Source of the DNA: Lucifuga dentata
Lineage: Eukaryota; Chordata; Actinopteri; Ophidiiformes; Bythitidae
Length of the DNA stretch: 64,000 nt
Direction of reading: 5' to 3'
NCBI GenBank assembly: GCA_014773175.1
Contig: VXCM01000789.1
Span: 1 to 64,000, forward strand
In this document: piece after piece, positions 27,066 to 38,234 of the stretch
Layout of the letters: the number at the start of each line of letters is the position of its first letter
Position numbering within the stretch: the stretch's first letter is position 1
The notes under the pieces: generated by a model
Database searches by the model: none
The model's input: only the letters and a program-made list of their open reading frames with translations
Told to the model about the DNA's origin: nothing
Translations under genes and position numbers: made by a program

Positions 27066-28686
27066 TTTCCCCCTCCCTCTCTACCTCTTTCTTTCATTGT
27101 GTGTTTCTTCATCGTTGTGTGTACACTACAGGGTAGAAGTAGAGGTGGTAGTGGAGCCCAGCTGCAGCCATGGCGGACCAGGGGTAATTGGCCTGTCCCC
27201 TGATCCCCAAGATGAAGCACTGACCCTGGTTAGAAGGGAAGGTGCTGACACTTTGGATCCCTTAGATCCCCAGGACCCCCAGTCACTTTACGCAGACATC
27301 TGGACCCTCCGCGCAACATTGGAACAGTATGCAGCCTCTGACCAGAGCAGCAACAATGACAGGAATTCTGTCTGCAGTGACGCTGACAGTGTGTGTTCGC
27401 TTGGCAGACGCACAGAGCTGGAAAGAGGAGGGCTTCCCAGTTATCCATCCCAGGATTTGGGGGATGAAGCAGAGTGCAGAGAGGATGACAAGGATTTAAT
27501 GGCGTATATGGAGCAGGTAAAAAAGGAGGTAAAAAAGAGGAAACAGGAAAGCACAGAATCAGAACGTGGGGGCAGCGAAGGAGAAACAGGGACCCGTAAA
27601 TTGCTGCAGATGGACAGTGGCTATGCATCAATAGAGGCTCCATCTCGTGGCCCGGAAGACCTGCGGCTTTTTGGGAGCACTAGCAGCAGCAGTGGCAGCC
27701 CTAAGGACAAAACAGCTCACGAAAGAAGGCACCACTTTACCAGCACAGGGCGGACTGGCACTATTGGCGAGAGCTTTGAGTCTCATCTCTTTGAGGAAGA
27801 GCCAGAAGATGAGTTATTGTTGGGAGCCAGCGGGGGAGTTTCCTTAGAAACAGGCGCTGGTCCACTGGGCTGGTTCCCATATGGTCAGATGCTCACACCA
27901 CGAGAGGCTGCACAGCCCTCGCCCCAACCGCCAACCTTACACCAACGAGACTACAGCATAGATGAGAAGACAGATGCACTCTTCCACGAGTTTCTCCGCC
28001 ATGACCCTCAGTTTGACCAGCAGGAGTCACCACTAAAGAAGCACCGATCCCGTATCCACCTCCGCAAGCAGTGGCAGCGCCACAAACAGTGGAGTGACCC
28101 TGGCATTAGACAATACCAGTCCTCTTTTGATAGACAGCGGACCCCACTACGGCGGGGTGACAGTGTAAACTATCCATTGGACACGAGTTATCACAGCACG
28201 CTCCCACGCATCGTTAGTGCACCTGATGAGGAGGCCAGCGACGGGGCCAGCAGCACGCCTGAAACTCCAAAACTACAGGCTACAATGACAGAGGAAGGGA
28301 GGAAACAGAAGGAGCAGTGTGTTAAAGGGAAAACTGAGGGGGACAACAGCACTATTAGAGACAAGGAGGACCAAACCTTGTGTTCTTCCCCACTTCTCCA
28401 TCCCTCCATCTCAGAGAAAGATGGAGGGATGGTGGAGCACCCTGACCATCAAGAGGACAACAAACAGTCTGGACTTCCTCCTGAGCCCCCTGATGAGCGC
28501 TCACCCCCTCAGCTGCCTGACTCCTCAGGCTACGGCCCGCAAACCATCACAGCCGAGCTCACAGACAAACTGACTGCTAACTTGGATGAGAGGCTGTACA
28601 TGGGCCTTCGCAGGACCAAGGACACAGCAACCGAGTGTGTGACTGTGACAGCCACACATGCTTCTCCAGACCACAGCCCAGTGTAG
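18427..28686 (+). CDS. cbarp: Voltage-dependent calcium channel beta subunit-associated regulatory protein (9 coding exons)
   Basis: CBARP (BARP/Dos) is a neuronal and neuroendocrine membrane protein known to bind CaV beta subunits and dampen voltage-gated calcium channel activity and exocytosis. Coding exons: 18427-18474, 20780-20928, 22812-22873, 23509-23671, 23931-24102, 24530-24682, 25120-25363, 25925-26114, 27132-28686; all GT-AG, phases consistent, 911 aa (human about 700). The N-terminus is short and lacks a signal peptide, with N-glycosylation sequons at N3 and N14. One membrane segment spans about residues 29-53 (YVLLLVILSIFLVGTL), followed by a Cys/Arg-rich stop-transfer (RRCCRGGQCC). 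The cytoplasmic region carries family motifs TGRRVSFNEAALF (about 117-129), YTLTEGDFHHLKNARLTHL (142-160), LRRHASLEGASPYFK (298-312) and SPKRRQFQRQRAASES. The large last exon is acidic and Ser/Pro-rich, with MDSGYASIE and DEKTDALFHEFLRHDPQFD. Introns hold a TTAA miniature element and a LINE tail (18475-20779) but no nested gene. Recognition is firm; beta-binding boundaries are not assigned. Confidence 0.95.
20147..20342 (-). mobile_element. LINE 3'-end fragment in a cbarp intron
   Basis: On the minus strand this reads as the 3' end of a fish non-LTR retrotransposon: a degenerate tail coding-like segment (text such as CGGATTATATCTGGC), then AAAATGGATGGATGG repeats at the terminus (plus-strand CATCCATCCATC at 20147-20180). 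The short tandem tail is typical of RTE/Rex-like or L2-like LINEs; the exact clade is uncertain. Confidence 0.6.
20440..20667. mobile_element. TTAA-flanked miniature inverted-repeat element, copy 3 (short)
   Basis: A 228-bp copy in the intron before CBARP coding exon 2 is reduced to almost only its two arms (left AAAGGACCATACTGGCC, right GTGTGGTCCTTT), with TTAA at each end. It is an internal-deletion derivative of the family, or the minimal form. It ends only about 110 bp before the exon at 20780. Confidence 0.75.
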
Positions 28687-31319
28687 CAGGGCTCCAACTG
28701 TCCTCCTCCTCAACCTCACTCCTGCCGATGCCCACACTTTTCTTTCCATTTGAGTTGTCTTGCCTCAATCTCAATATAAATGTCTCTATATACAGCTTGA
28801 CAGGTGTGATCCAGCCCCATAAACAAACACGCAAAGTCTGCTTTAAATTAGTCCCTAATTAAAGAGTGTAAGTAGGTGCACACAATCCATCTGGGTATCT
28901 GTGAAGTAAAGTTGATTAGCGGGCAACAGTTTCTTTTTATGGCTTTTAGCATTACAAAGTTGATGAAGAAAGACATTCTTTACAGTCATAATCATATTAC
29001 TTAAATCGAAATGATTTTTCCCACTAGTTGTTTCTGTGTGTGTGTAGTTTCTTTACTTTTGTGTCTTTACTGCTGTCATTCCTCTTTCTCCTCTGCAGCG
29101 AGAAAAAGGGAAGATCCACTGTGAAACCAGGTGCTATTAGACACGTAGAAAGCTACAGATATGAATACTGCAGTTATCTGCCAGTCTTGTGATTATACAT
29201 TACCAGATGTTATCACTATTTGTAAATTAAAATATTAGTTCTAATTTATCAAAGTCTATATGACACATACTTGATAATAATGTGGGTCTGCTCTAGGAAA
29301 TATCCATGTACAAGTCCAAGACATTGTAAAAATGTGTATCTGAAGCTGAAGTCGTTTTGAATTTTATCCAAATGGTTGATTAGATAAATGGACATGGATT
29401 ATACAGTTGTTAGTTTGACTGAGAGGTCATGATATTTTTTCATGTAACATCTCTGTAAGGTAATTTATTTTTTATTAGTTTGTTTCGTTTATTTTAATAT
29501 TTTTGTATGTTTACACTGCTTCCTATGTGTGACAGGAACTACGTACAGACCGATTCCTTTGTAAGAATCCATGTGAATATTGTATGGTTTTAACAGTGGT
29601 ACAATAAGACCAGAAAGCACTTTGTTATCATCTTTATCAGTCCCGGATATATTGAGTCAATAAGATAAGACTCTTAATACTGCGGCATCACTGACCTCTG
29701 TCCTAATAGTGAGAACAGACGGTCTTGCAGGTTTACGTGCATAGTTACATTAAAGCAACTGGACAGGACAATGCTTCCCTCACAGACATGGGTGCTTTTG
29801 GAGTTCATAAGAAAGGCATGCTTTCTCCTGCATGTAGCTCACAGAACAGGCTTTATTTGTTTGAATCTGACATTCTTGATTACCATCCTCTCCTCTTCTT
29901 CTCTCGAGAAAGCTGACAGGGCAGTAGATGCCTCCCTCAGGGGCTGAGGATTCACTTCCTGTCAGCTTCTAAAACCAGTGAGTGAACAAAGACGTTATTC
30001 AGAGTGAATTCCACTTTATTTTTCTTATCTGGCTTCCTCTGTGTGATCAAAACAAGCCCATGCTGCCAGTCAAAAGAAAACACATTAGCAGATTCTGCCT
30101 CGTGGGGAAAGAATGCAAGAAATGGCAAGCCTGTTGAAGATTTGTGTTGAAAGCCTATTTTGCTCTTAGCTGGAGGCGAGGGTGCTGCAGACCGTTGCTC
30201 AGCTCAGAAACAGGTTGATTGTAACCCTTTTGTGCATGAAATTGTTCTCAGATTGGCTGTTGGGCTTTCCTTCTCTCCCATGTGCAGCTAGAGCTGCCAC
30301 TGCAGAAGATGGAGTTGAATATTAATCAGACAAAGAGAAGGGGAGTCCTTCTTTCATTTGCTATCTTCATTCCATCATTCTTTAAGGCTGTCAGTTGTAG
30401 TTAAACACAAAGACTGAACAGAAAAGCAGGGAAAAAGCATAATCTCCTTCTCTTTTCCAGCCTGCACAGATTAGATCTCCCCTTGTGGCTAAGTGGACTC
30501 TGAGGCAGAAGCTACTCCTCATTAGGAGAACAATGTCTGAAATGAAAGGAGAGGAACTCAATGGTCCTGAGGAGTGGAGAGGATGGTGACTTTTCTCCTC
30601 TCTCTCTTCTTTCACCGAGGCTATACACGCACACTCAGAGCATGAACCATTATGTAACCATTGGAAACACTGGAAGGTTTAAAATCAGTTGACCTTATTA
30701 TTATGAGGGTGCTAATGAACAGGAAGGAAATGAAATATCAGTACCCCCCTTTCAGTTAGGATGAAACTCATGCTTCCTTCATGATAACTACTCAGCAAAT
30801 TCTGACACTTCTGGTGAAACATCTGGTGAAAGGGGAAGACAGCTGCACTTCCTGCAGATCAAAATGTCTCTGAGGAAATGACCACAATGCTTATGTCGCA
30901 TTGAAATCGGTACATTTGTACAAAGATAAAAACCTTCTGCGTGTACAAGCACAAGCACTAGCCTAAACTGATGTCCTCTGTTAGGGTTAGACAGATGCTG
31001 TATAACTGGGGACACTGTGGTAAATGATGTTAGCATACTAACCAGTAGCCTATCTAATGCATTGATGCATATCTGTGTGTAGGTCTGCATGAGAATTCAC
31101 ATTTTAGTACAAATCTCCATGTTTTCTCAGACTTACAGTGCAAAAGGTTCCATAGTTAAACACTGGTATGACTAGAGCTTTTGTATTTTATGGAATCCAC
31201 TTCTAAGAGTCATGCTAGGATGCTATAAGTGATGAGATTTTGTGAGATATATATATATATCTTTGAAAGTATTTCTGTATTCATTGCTTGTTAGTAAACT
31301 GCTTAATTTCTAAAAGAAC

Positions 31320-31350
<31 letters not shown>

Positions 31351-31452
31351 TTTCTAAACAACTCTGCTTTTGTTGATCCAAATCTAGTGAGCCTTGAGGG
31401 ACCAAACTATAAAAAGTGTTATTTTAGGGTTGTTTTTCAATCTGTGAATAAA
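28687..31452 (+). other. cbarp 3' flank / probable 3' UTR region
   Basis: No coding signal is seen after the CBARP stop. Possible poly(A) signals on the plus strand are ATTAAA at 28858 and 29226 and a canonical AATAAA at 31447-31452. The last lies just after a 27-nt A run (31320-31346). Which signal is used cannot be decided here, so the UTR end is open. Confidence 0.4.
31320..31346. repeat. Poly(A) tract
   Basis: A 27-base A run about 100 bp before the AATAAA at 31447. Confidence 0.9.
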
Positions 31453-32083
31453 TGAATGAAACATAAATAGTCTAAACTTGTCTTATTTTGAGATTCTGGT
31501 GTTAATCAGAATGTGGGAATGGGTCACAGATAAGCTTCCAGCTGATTAATCTTTTTTCTCTGTTTCTTATGCTCACATCTCATATTGATTTCTTGTTTCT
31601 ACTTGTTACCTTTTTTCATATTAATTGGAGAAAAAAACCCAAATCCTACTTGTGATCTACAAACATCTGCTCATCTCTTCTCACCTTCTAAGCAATGACT
31701 TCAGACTCCCGCTCATCTGAGTTTCTCACTTTTGTTTCACTCTTGCATCATCTTGAGCTTCATTACCATCACTGCCCTCATTATCTGACAGCCAACCATG
31801 CGACATGCTTGAAGAGTCAGCAAGCTGTGGGTTAGAAGAGGGTCTTCCTCCATTAAACTGCATAAACAGGAAGTCAACAAAATCTCAATATCTTATTTTA
31901 AAATGTTTTTTTTTAACTGTCAAATAATAATCATCTCATCAAGCTCCAATAGAACTACATTCCATGTTCCCAGATAATTGGTCATTATTTATCTTAGTAA
32001 GTTATTCAGTCAGTTTTACAGCTATGCTAAACTAGAAACAAATCTGACATGTGGACTGAATGAAAAATCAATTTGCAAACAGC
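31453..32083. other. Spacer downstream of cbarp
   Basis: AT-rich DNA between the last candidate CBARP poly(A) signal and the Tc1 relic; no coding or RNA feature seen. Confidence 0.5.
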
Positions 32084-32911
32084 TACACTCGTGTTCAAAA
32101 GTTTGGAATCACTCTTTCATGTTAGATAGAAATTGATACTTCTATTAAGGAAGGTGGCATTAATAAAGTAATGTGCATATATAGCACAACATTATTAATG
32201 TTGCAAATGGCTATTGCTGCTGAAAAGAGGAGTTGTCTTTTCACTGTTGCAGATGACATAGGTATTTGGCATGTAAGGAAGCAGCCAGCTGAGGACATGT
32301 AAGACGTCTGTTTCTCAAAACTAAAGACTCTAACGTACTTATCCTCTTTAGCAGTTGTGTATCTGGGCCTTCTACTTTTCCTGTCCTATAAGATCCAGTT
32401 TGCCCTTTTCTCTCAAGACAGCGGTGGATGCTTTTGTATGAAAGCTTCAGTTTGTTGGCCATCTGACACATGGAATAACCTTCATTTTGCAAAACAACAA
32501 TAGAGTGATGTGTTTCTTAAGCAAACTGTTTTGATTTGGTCATTTTCAACCCTGAATTGACCTTTGAGAATCCAGTAGCTTGCAACTCCAGTAAAGAAGA
32601 TTTACTAGCTTATTTTAACAGAATACTGTAATGGGTTTCAGGTGTGCTGACACAAATACAAAGGTGTCTTCAATAATCAATTAGCATTTAAACATGATTA
32701 ATTAAGGATGAGCTGAAAGAGCTTATCATTAGGATACGAGAGTCATGACTGCTCAAATTTGGCTTTACAGTTTTGTGTGAATAATTATTCATAAATCAGT
32801 GATTTTAAGCAGTAATAGCCATTTGCAACATCATTCATGTCTTGGCTATATATTAAAATCAATAACAATTTTGAAAATTCCTCGGTGATTCCAAACTTTT
32901 CAGCAGTATTA
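32084..32911 (-). mobile_element. Tc1/mariner-like transposon relic
   Basis: The element has TA-flanked ends and inverted termini (left CAAAAGTTTGGAATCAC, right GTGATTCCAAACTTTT). Subterminal inverted segments are also present (GTTGCAAATGGCTATTG near 32200 against its complement near 32820). At about 830 bp it is well short of the roughly 1.2-1.6 kb of an intact Tc1 element, because most of the transposase is missing. Confidence 0.8.
32241..32525 (-). pseudogene. Tc1-like transposase fragment (DNA-binding N-terminus only)
   Basis: On the minus strand an open frame of about 83 codons (32492-32241), with in-frame sequence extending upstream to a stop near 32520, reads like the N-terminal paired-type helix-turn-helix of a Tc1 transposase. 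Recognisable pieces are GYSMCQMANKLKLSYKSIH, then a basic linker, then LVLRNRRLTCPQLAASL, the second HTH motif. The catalytic DDE domain that should follow is absent and no initiator ATG context remains, so it is a dead remnant inside the 32084-32911 element. The protein cannot catalyse transposition. Confidence 0.75.
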
Positions 32912-33675
32912 TGGGAAAGAAACAATTTTTTAATTTGAAGTTTCAGACAATTAGAGGAATTCTAAATGAGTCATTTATTCTTTTCTTGAGTCCTTAAAGT
33001 CTTTTCTAAAAACAAGTGAGTGCCTGTTTTCAAGGCAAATCAACTTTTTCAGCAATGCCTCTTGAAACAAAACAGAATGAGGCAGAAGAATCAAGACAAT
33101 GACTCTTGATTCAATAAAATTCATACTTCTTCCACACGCTAAAATGAGTTGCACTGAAAACAAATAAGTTGAATTGCTGATAGAAAGCTGTGCAGTCTTA
33201 AAGTCTTTTAGCTCTAAAGTCATATTGTGTTTAGATAATGCATTTTCATAGTAGTTTCAATACTTTTTATTTAGTTATATCCACCTGAGACACTGGAATA
33301 TACTATATGTATCAGACATACTATGATACTATAGATACTACATACATATACTGTATACTATCAGACATATGCAGTATATATTTACTGTATTTATTTATAG
33401 ATTTCCAGATATTATATAGAAAATCTTTTTCGATAATGAAAGATTATTTAGCTTTCTTCCCTTTTTTTTTTTTTTTTTTTTTTCAGTGTATATGGACAAG
33501 TGAAATGCAGGTTCAGTCATCATTATCATGGTGCAGCAAATCCAGCTAAAACATAATCTGGCACTTAATTTTGTTTCCATATCCATTTACATTCACATCA
33601 GCATACTCTCATATACTTCCTCCTTTCTGTCATCACAAAACAATAATGTCACGTTTATTTTGCAGGTGATTTTAT

Positions 33676-33709
<34 letters not shown>

Positions 33710-35087
33710 AAGGTTATTTTTGTAACACTTGACACAATGGTTGTTGTGGGAATTAAACTTGTATATTTATTGTAACCTGCTTACAGGATGATTGCTTGCT
33801 TCTGATCCAATATCCTTTGCTGTCACCTCATATTCTGCAGTCCAGATCTGTAACTGCATTGCTGGGTTTCATGTTAGCATAAAAATGGAAGTATTTGTTG
33901 ATTTTTAGTCACATGTGGAGTGCTGCAAATGATGCTGGGAGTTTATCTTTCTCAATATCAGCGAGATGCTCCAGCTGTCAAACTGTGGGCTTTGCTGCAG
34001 TTAATTCAAATGGCTCCAATAATGAAATATGGTACCACTTCAAACAAAAACAAACTGTTATTTTGGTCTGGAGCCATATCTTTAGATGGCGATGGTCTTC
34101 CCTGCATTGTACCCAGCTTTGCACACACACCCACACTTGTACATTCGAATCTCCCTTACACGCATGAATGAATGTATATTTACCTCCCTTCCACTCCCCC
34201 CTCCTCCTCTGCCTCAAACGTAAGATGACTGCCAGAGAGATGCTCAGTATTCAGGGATGCATCTGAGAGGACGGGCAGAAGGAAAACCCCCCCTTACCCA
34301 TCACGATGCTTCCCCACCACCTGCCCTCCACCCTCTCTCTCTTCCTCCCACGCATTCCCCTCCTCCCCCTGCTGCTCTCTCAACAAATTGCCTTTTAACG
34401 GAGCAGCTACAGGCGCCATTAGAATGTGCAAGAGATGCAGATGACTCACCCGGTTCCTCCTCATTCACTATCAGACAGCTATTGCACCTCTCACCTATTC
34501 TATGTAGCTAAATAAACGTGATGCCAAAAGCCAATAACTGTGAAATAATGTTGACTGATCAAAGCCTAGTGTTAGACAGCATGTTAAAGGTTGTAAAGCT
34601 AAAACAGATTTCGATGCTATATTTTGTGAATTCTACAGCTCAGTGATAAGATTTTACAAAGGGAAATAATATGACAGAAAAAAAACCATTGAAAGCAAAG
34701 GGGACTGATCTATGTGTGATGCACAAAATAGCAGCAAAAGGCAATCTGATTTAATTTTAACAACAATGGCAATAACAATAGTCTCTTCTTTTGAATATCT
34801 GTTGGTTTTTGCTGGAAGATATACGGGGCAACAAAAGCATAATGATGCCATCTTTCATTCTCTTACAAAGCAAATCAGGGGCAGGGGAGTCTATTACAGA
34901 ATCTAAACTTGTGCTATTGAATGAGTCATACAAACCAAAGAAGGGAGAGGAAAAAGGAAAGTATAGTGTAAAAAGTTACAAAAGAGAGAAGGAGAATAGC
35001 AATGAAAGACAGAGCTGATAGGCTGATGGAAATGAATGGTTGACCACACGGGGCTTTAACAGAAAAAATGACAGTGAAGAAAGTACA

Positions 35088-35090
<3 letters not shown>
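32912..35090. other. Gene-poor spacer with pyrimidine-rich conserved-looking block
   Basis: It contains a T tract (33463-33483), a (TC)n run (33680-33708) and a C-rich segment (34285-34380). The C-rich segment is followed by non-repetitive, moderately GC-rich sequence (34380-34500) that looks unlike the surrounding AT-rich spacer. No exon can be supported. Confidence 0.45.

Positions 35091-35091
<1 letters not shown>

Positions 35092-35148
<57 letters not shown>
35092..35148. repeat. (GA)n microsatellite
   Basis: A nearly pure GA run, followed at 35226-35250 by a short (CTC)n run. Confidence 0.9.
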
Positions 35149-35149
<1 letters not shown>

Positions 35150-35259
35150 AAGAGAAAACCCTAGAAAACCCTGATTATGCAGCATCTCCTTCCCACGCTG
35201 TGTGCCTACGCTCCCTGTCTCTGCCTCCTCCTCCTCCTCCTCCTCCTCTTCATCCTCTC

Positions 35260-36246
35260 CTCATTCAGGATTGAGCTCTATCCCCTCTCCGCTGCCTCCC
35301 TCCTTTCCCTTCTCAGCTGCGTCATCCAGCTCTTCATTGTGTGTGCGCCCACCCTCCTCCCACCTCCCTGTGGACTGAGCTGGACCATCCACTGCTTAGC
35401 TTTCTTATTGCATGCCCACTGAAGCTTTTAGGTTGTTTGTTAAGGGCTACCCCTTCCTCGTAGACTGACGGACAAAAAACACACAGACAAAGCTGCACAT
35501 ACACAAAAAACAAATGGTTCCACAAAGCCATCAGTAAAATCCTTTTACTGTAATCGTGTGTTTCATTAAAGCTTGGTAAGAAAGATCGTCTGATCTTTTG
35601 TCTGATCCCATCAGGATTTTAGCTCGTTTGATACATTTGATGTCATTATCATCTCCGTATTAAATGTGTTTAAATGGAGGCTGATGACCAAGTCAGGATT
35701 TATGAGATAAAGCATGTCAAATTAATGCACTGCTGGAACTTTCCCCACCAGTCAGTGTCAACATGTCATGTGAGATTGTTGCATTTAAGACTGAAGGTAA
35801 GCTAATTTTCAGGAATTGCTAGAGAATGTTCTGGAGAGAAGCCTTTTGTCCGATCCTGCAGGTAAAGAGATTCTTTATTCCACGCTCAGTCGTGTTACAC
35901 AGCGTCTGGTCTGCACTCAAACAATCCCAAGTGATCTTTTGGATCCAGCTATTCCTCCTTACGCCAACTTGTGGAGTGACATGGGTCATCGCTGAAGTAA
36001 ATTCAAAACTAGAGTGACTCACTCTGTCTTGAGACACACAATCTGAGTTATCAACACTGATGTCAGCACAACCACAGGGGCATGCCTGGAACGCTAAGAC
36101 TCAGTTTAAGTTCTCATCAAAACAACACTTATCCAAGACAAGCAGCACCTTAGCAACTGAACGGAGATCAACAAAGTATGGTCCCAGCTATTCAATACTG
36201 TCAGTTTTCAGCAGGATGTATTGAAGCTTTAGCCCTGTAATTTCTA
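35260..36246. other. Gene-free spacer
   Basis: No supportable gene. A 49-nt segment at 35814-35862 has AG/GT edges but does not join in frame to the only nearby exon (38235). Confidence 0.45.
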
Positions 36247-36321
36247 AAGTAGGGCTGAATGGTTACCATAGCCTTGTACTGTTCCACTGTACAAGGCTAT
36301 GGTAACCATTCAGCTCTGCTT
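36247..36321 (+). repeat. Near-perfect inverted repeat / RNA hairpin candidate
   Basis: The arms 36247-36279 and 36289-36321 are separated by a 9-nt loop (TGTTCCACT). The inner 25 bp are perfectly complementary (CTGAATGGTTACCATAGCC in the left arm). The outer 8 bp pair with two positions that are G-U wobbles only if the plus strand is transcribed. The result is a 33-bp stem of about 75 nt total. This is compatible with a pre-miRNA or endo-siRNA precursor, but also with a tiny foldback element or recent inverted duplication. Confidence 0.6.
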
Positions 36322-36417
36322 GTTCTGCTCTGGACTAGTGGAAATAATTAAGTTTTTTTTTTTTTTATCTGTCATGCTGCTAAAACCAGGACTAGGAAGT
36401 ACCAAAGGAAAAACTAC

Positions 36418-36545
36418 AGTGACAGCAGTCTGTGAAGGTTCATCTCAGTCATCCAGGTAGTAAGATGCCTTGATGAACGGCGAAACGTCTTCAAGCTACT
36501 TTTCCCAGTCCAGTGACTCAACTTCAACCTTTGACAGTGACAACA
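36418..36545. repeat. Interspersed repeat fragment
   Basis: It contains GGCGAAACGTCTTCAAG, a string that I recognise as widely dispersed in fish genomes next to retroelement remnants. The class is not assigned and the boundaries are approximate. Confidence 0.35.
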
Positions 36546-38026
36546 GGAAGTGAAGCAGTCAGCAATGGCATCCTTGTGTAAGCAACAATTGCTGTCGTCA
36601 GTCGTTCCCCATTCAGTTGTGTTGGTTGACGACATTTAGATGCACTTCGATTTGTTCTTTTTCTATCTCTACTGTTATCCCTCCTCAAACACCAAGCTGA
36701 CCTGAAAGAATTAATAGGGAGTCACAAAACTGACCAACCAATAAAAACCCATCATTAAGCCCTCTAATGGTGCTAAGAAAAACATGCTGGGCTCAGTTTG
36801 TAAGCATTCTGTGCCACACCGTGTCCATGTGGAAATTCCATTTGAATGTTGTTCTCGTGCTAAGAACTGTTTTGCCATGCCATGGAAAAAGAAGCTTTTG
36901 TTATTCCATTCTTATTCATGCACTGCCTGTCATATGGTAACATGGACCTTAAAGAAAGGTACTAGACTGAAAGAGAAACTTAATGAAAGAGGCTAAAGGA
37001 AACTGAAACGTGAACTAGAGAGGGGGCGATCTGAGAGCCATCTTATGAAATGTCATGTGTGGCTGAGACTCAGGGGAGATGCTGTCTTCTTCAGGTTCAT
37101 GCAGCCGGTTTGATTATTTCCAACCAGATCTTGCATTGTATTTGTTTTAACACTAATTTTGGTATGATAATGAGATCACAGTCTGGCAACAGTTTGTACT
37201 GTTAGTCATCATACAGTGACACTACCACAAGTTTACCAGAGACTTTGTGTGGTCATGAAATCAAGCAGAGAGGAAGACTTTTGCTTCAAATGGGCAAACA
37301 TCTGAGCAGTAATTTTCAGCTCCAAAACATAAAGTTTCAACTGCACAATTGTATTCATGTGAAGCTGATTTACTTGTGAAAATGAAAAAGCATATTCCAA
37401 TAAATATCACACTGACACAAAAGAAATCGGCAAAATAAGCATGAAATGGCATGAAAACAAAACTCAAATGAAGACTCTTTTACATCTGCAACATATTAAC
37501 ACTTTTGAACCTTTGACCCTAAACAGAATAAACAGGTATCAAAAAAACTAGATGATGGAATATTTTTTATGCATTTGTTCGATGATTGATGATTCTGTTC
37601 TAAAGTAGAGGTGTATGGCATAATGGCAATCAAAATAAAATCCGCATTTTTCAAATTATGCTCATTTAACAGAGCAAACAGTGCTAAAATGATCTTTAGA
37701 TTCTCTCCCCCCCACNCCCCCCCCCCCCACACTGTGCTGTCAGCTGTGGGTTTACTGATTAGCCTGATCCATAAATAAGTAATCAAAGCAAGAACAGCGA
37801 CATTCCGCTTGCCCTTATTATCTGCCTTCCACATCACATTTACACACACACACACACACACACACATACTTAATGACTCCACCTTTTTTTGATCCCCTCT
37901 ATCCCCCTTTTAATCTCCAAACTGCATCTAAATTTAAATAACAGAAATGAAACTTGTGCCAGTTTCGCTCTTATGAAATTTACATGATGCCACAGTTGGA
38001 ATAATAAAGAGATTGAGAGGGATGGA

Positions 38027-38029
<3 letters not shown>
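36546..38029. other. Gene-free spacer
   Basis: No gene supported. It contains a C run with a gap N at 37716 and a (CA)n run at 37842-37866. Confidence 0.5.
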
Positions 38030-38078
<49 letters not shown>

Positions 38079-38079
38079 G
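38030..38079. repeat. (TG)n microsatellite
   Basis: A TG run of about 40-50 bases, directly upstream of the X-box and orphan exon. Confidence 0.9.
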
Positions 38080-38185
38080 GAGAAGGCGGGAAGGCAGAGA
38101 GACAGTGAGATGGAAAAAGGAAGAGCGGGAAACATACAGTCAGTGTGAGTGTGACTAAACTGACTGCAGCAGAATGACTCACCCT

Positions 38186-38199
38186 GTTGCTATGGCAAC
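38186..38199. promoter_or_regulatory. RFX X-box motif
   Basis: GTTGCTATGGCAAC fits the RFX X-box (two GTTGCC/GGCAAC half-sites spaced by 2 bp) with one deviating base. An AP-1-type TGACTCA lies 10 bp upstream at 38175. X-boxes drive ciliary and some immune genes; here the site lies about 36 bp before an exon-like segment. The motif is seen; function is inferred. Confidence 0.45.
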
Positions 38200-38234
38200 C
38201 TAAAGACTCACTCTCCTCTAATGTGCGATTTCAG

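Noticed and set aside
27034..27131. Upstream extension of the long open frame before CBARP exon 9
   Set aside because: It reads through a (TG)n run and the splice acceptor at 27130-27131; the previous exon joins in phase 2 at 27132.
35814..35862. 49-nt AG/GT-bounded segment whose one frame reads ECSGEKPFVRSC, resembling a zinc-finger linker
   Set aside because: No paired Cys/His spacing around it, the intron to the previous donor would be only about 19 bp, and neither open phase joins the 38235 exon in frame.
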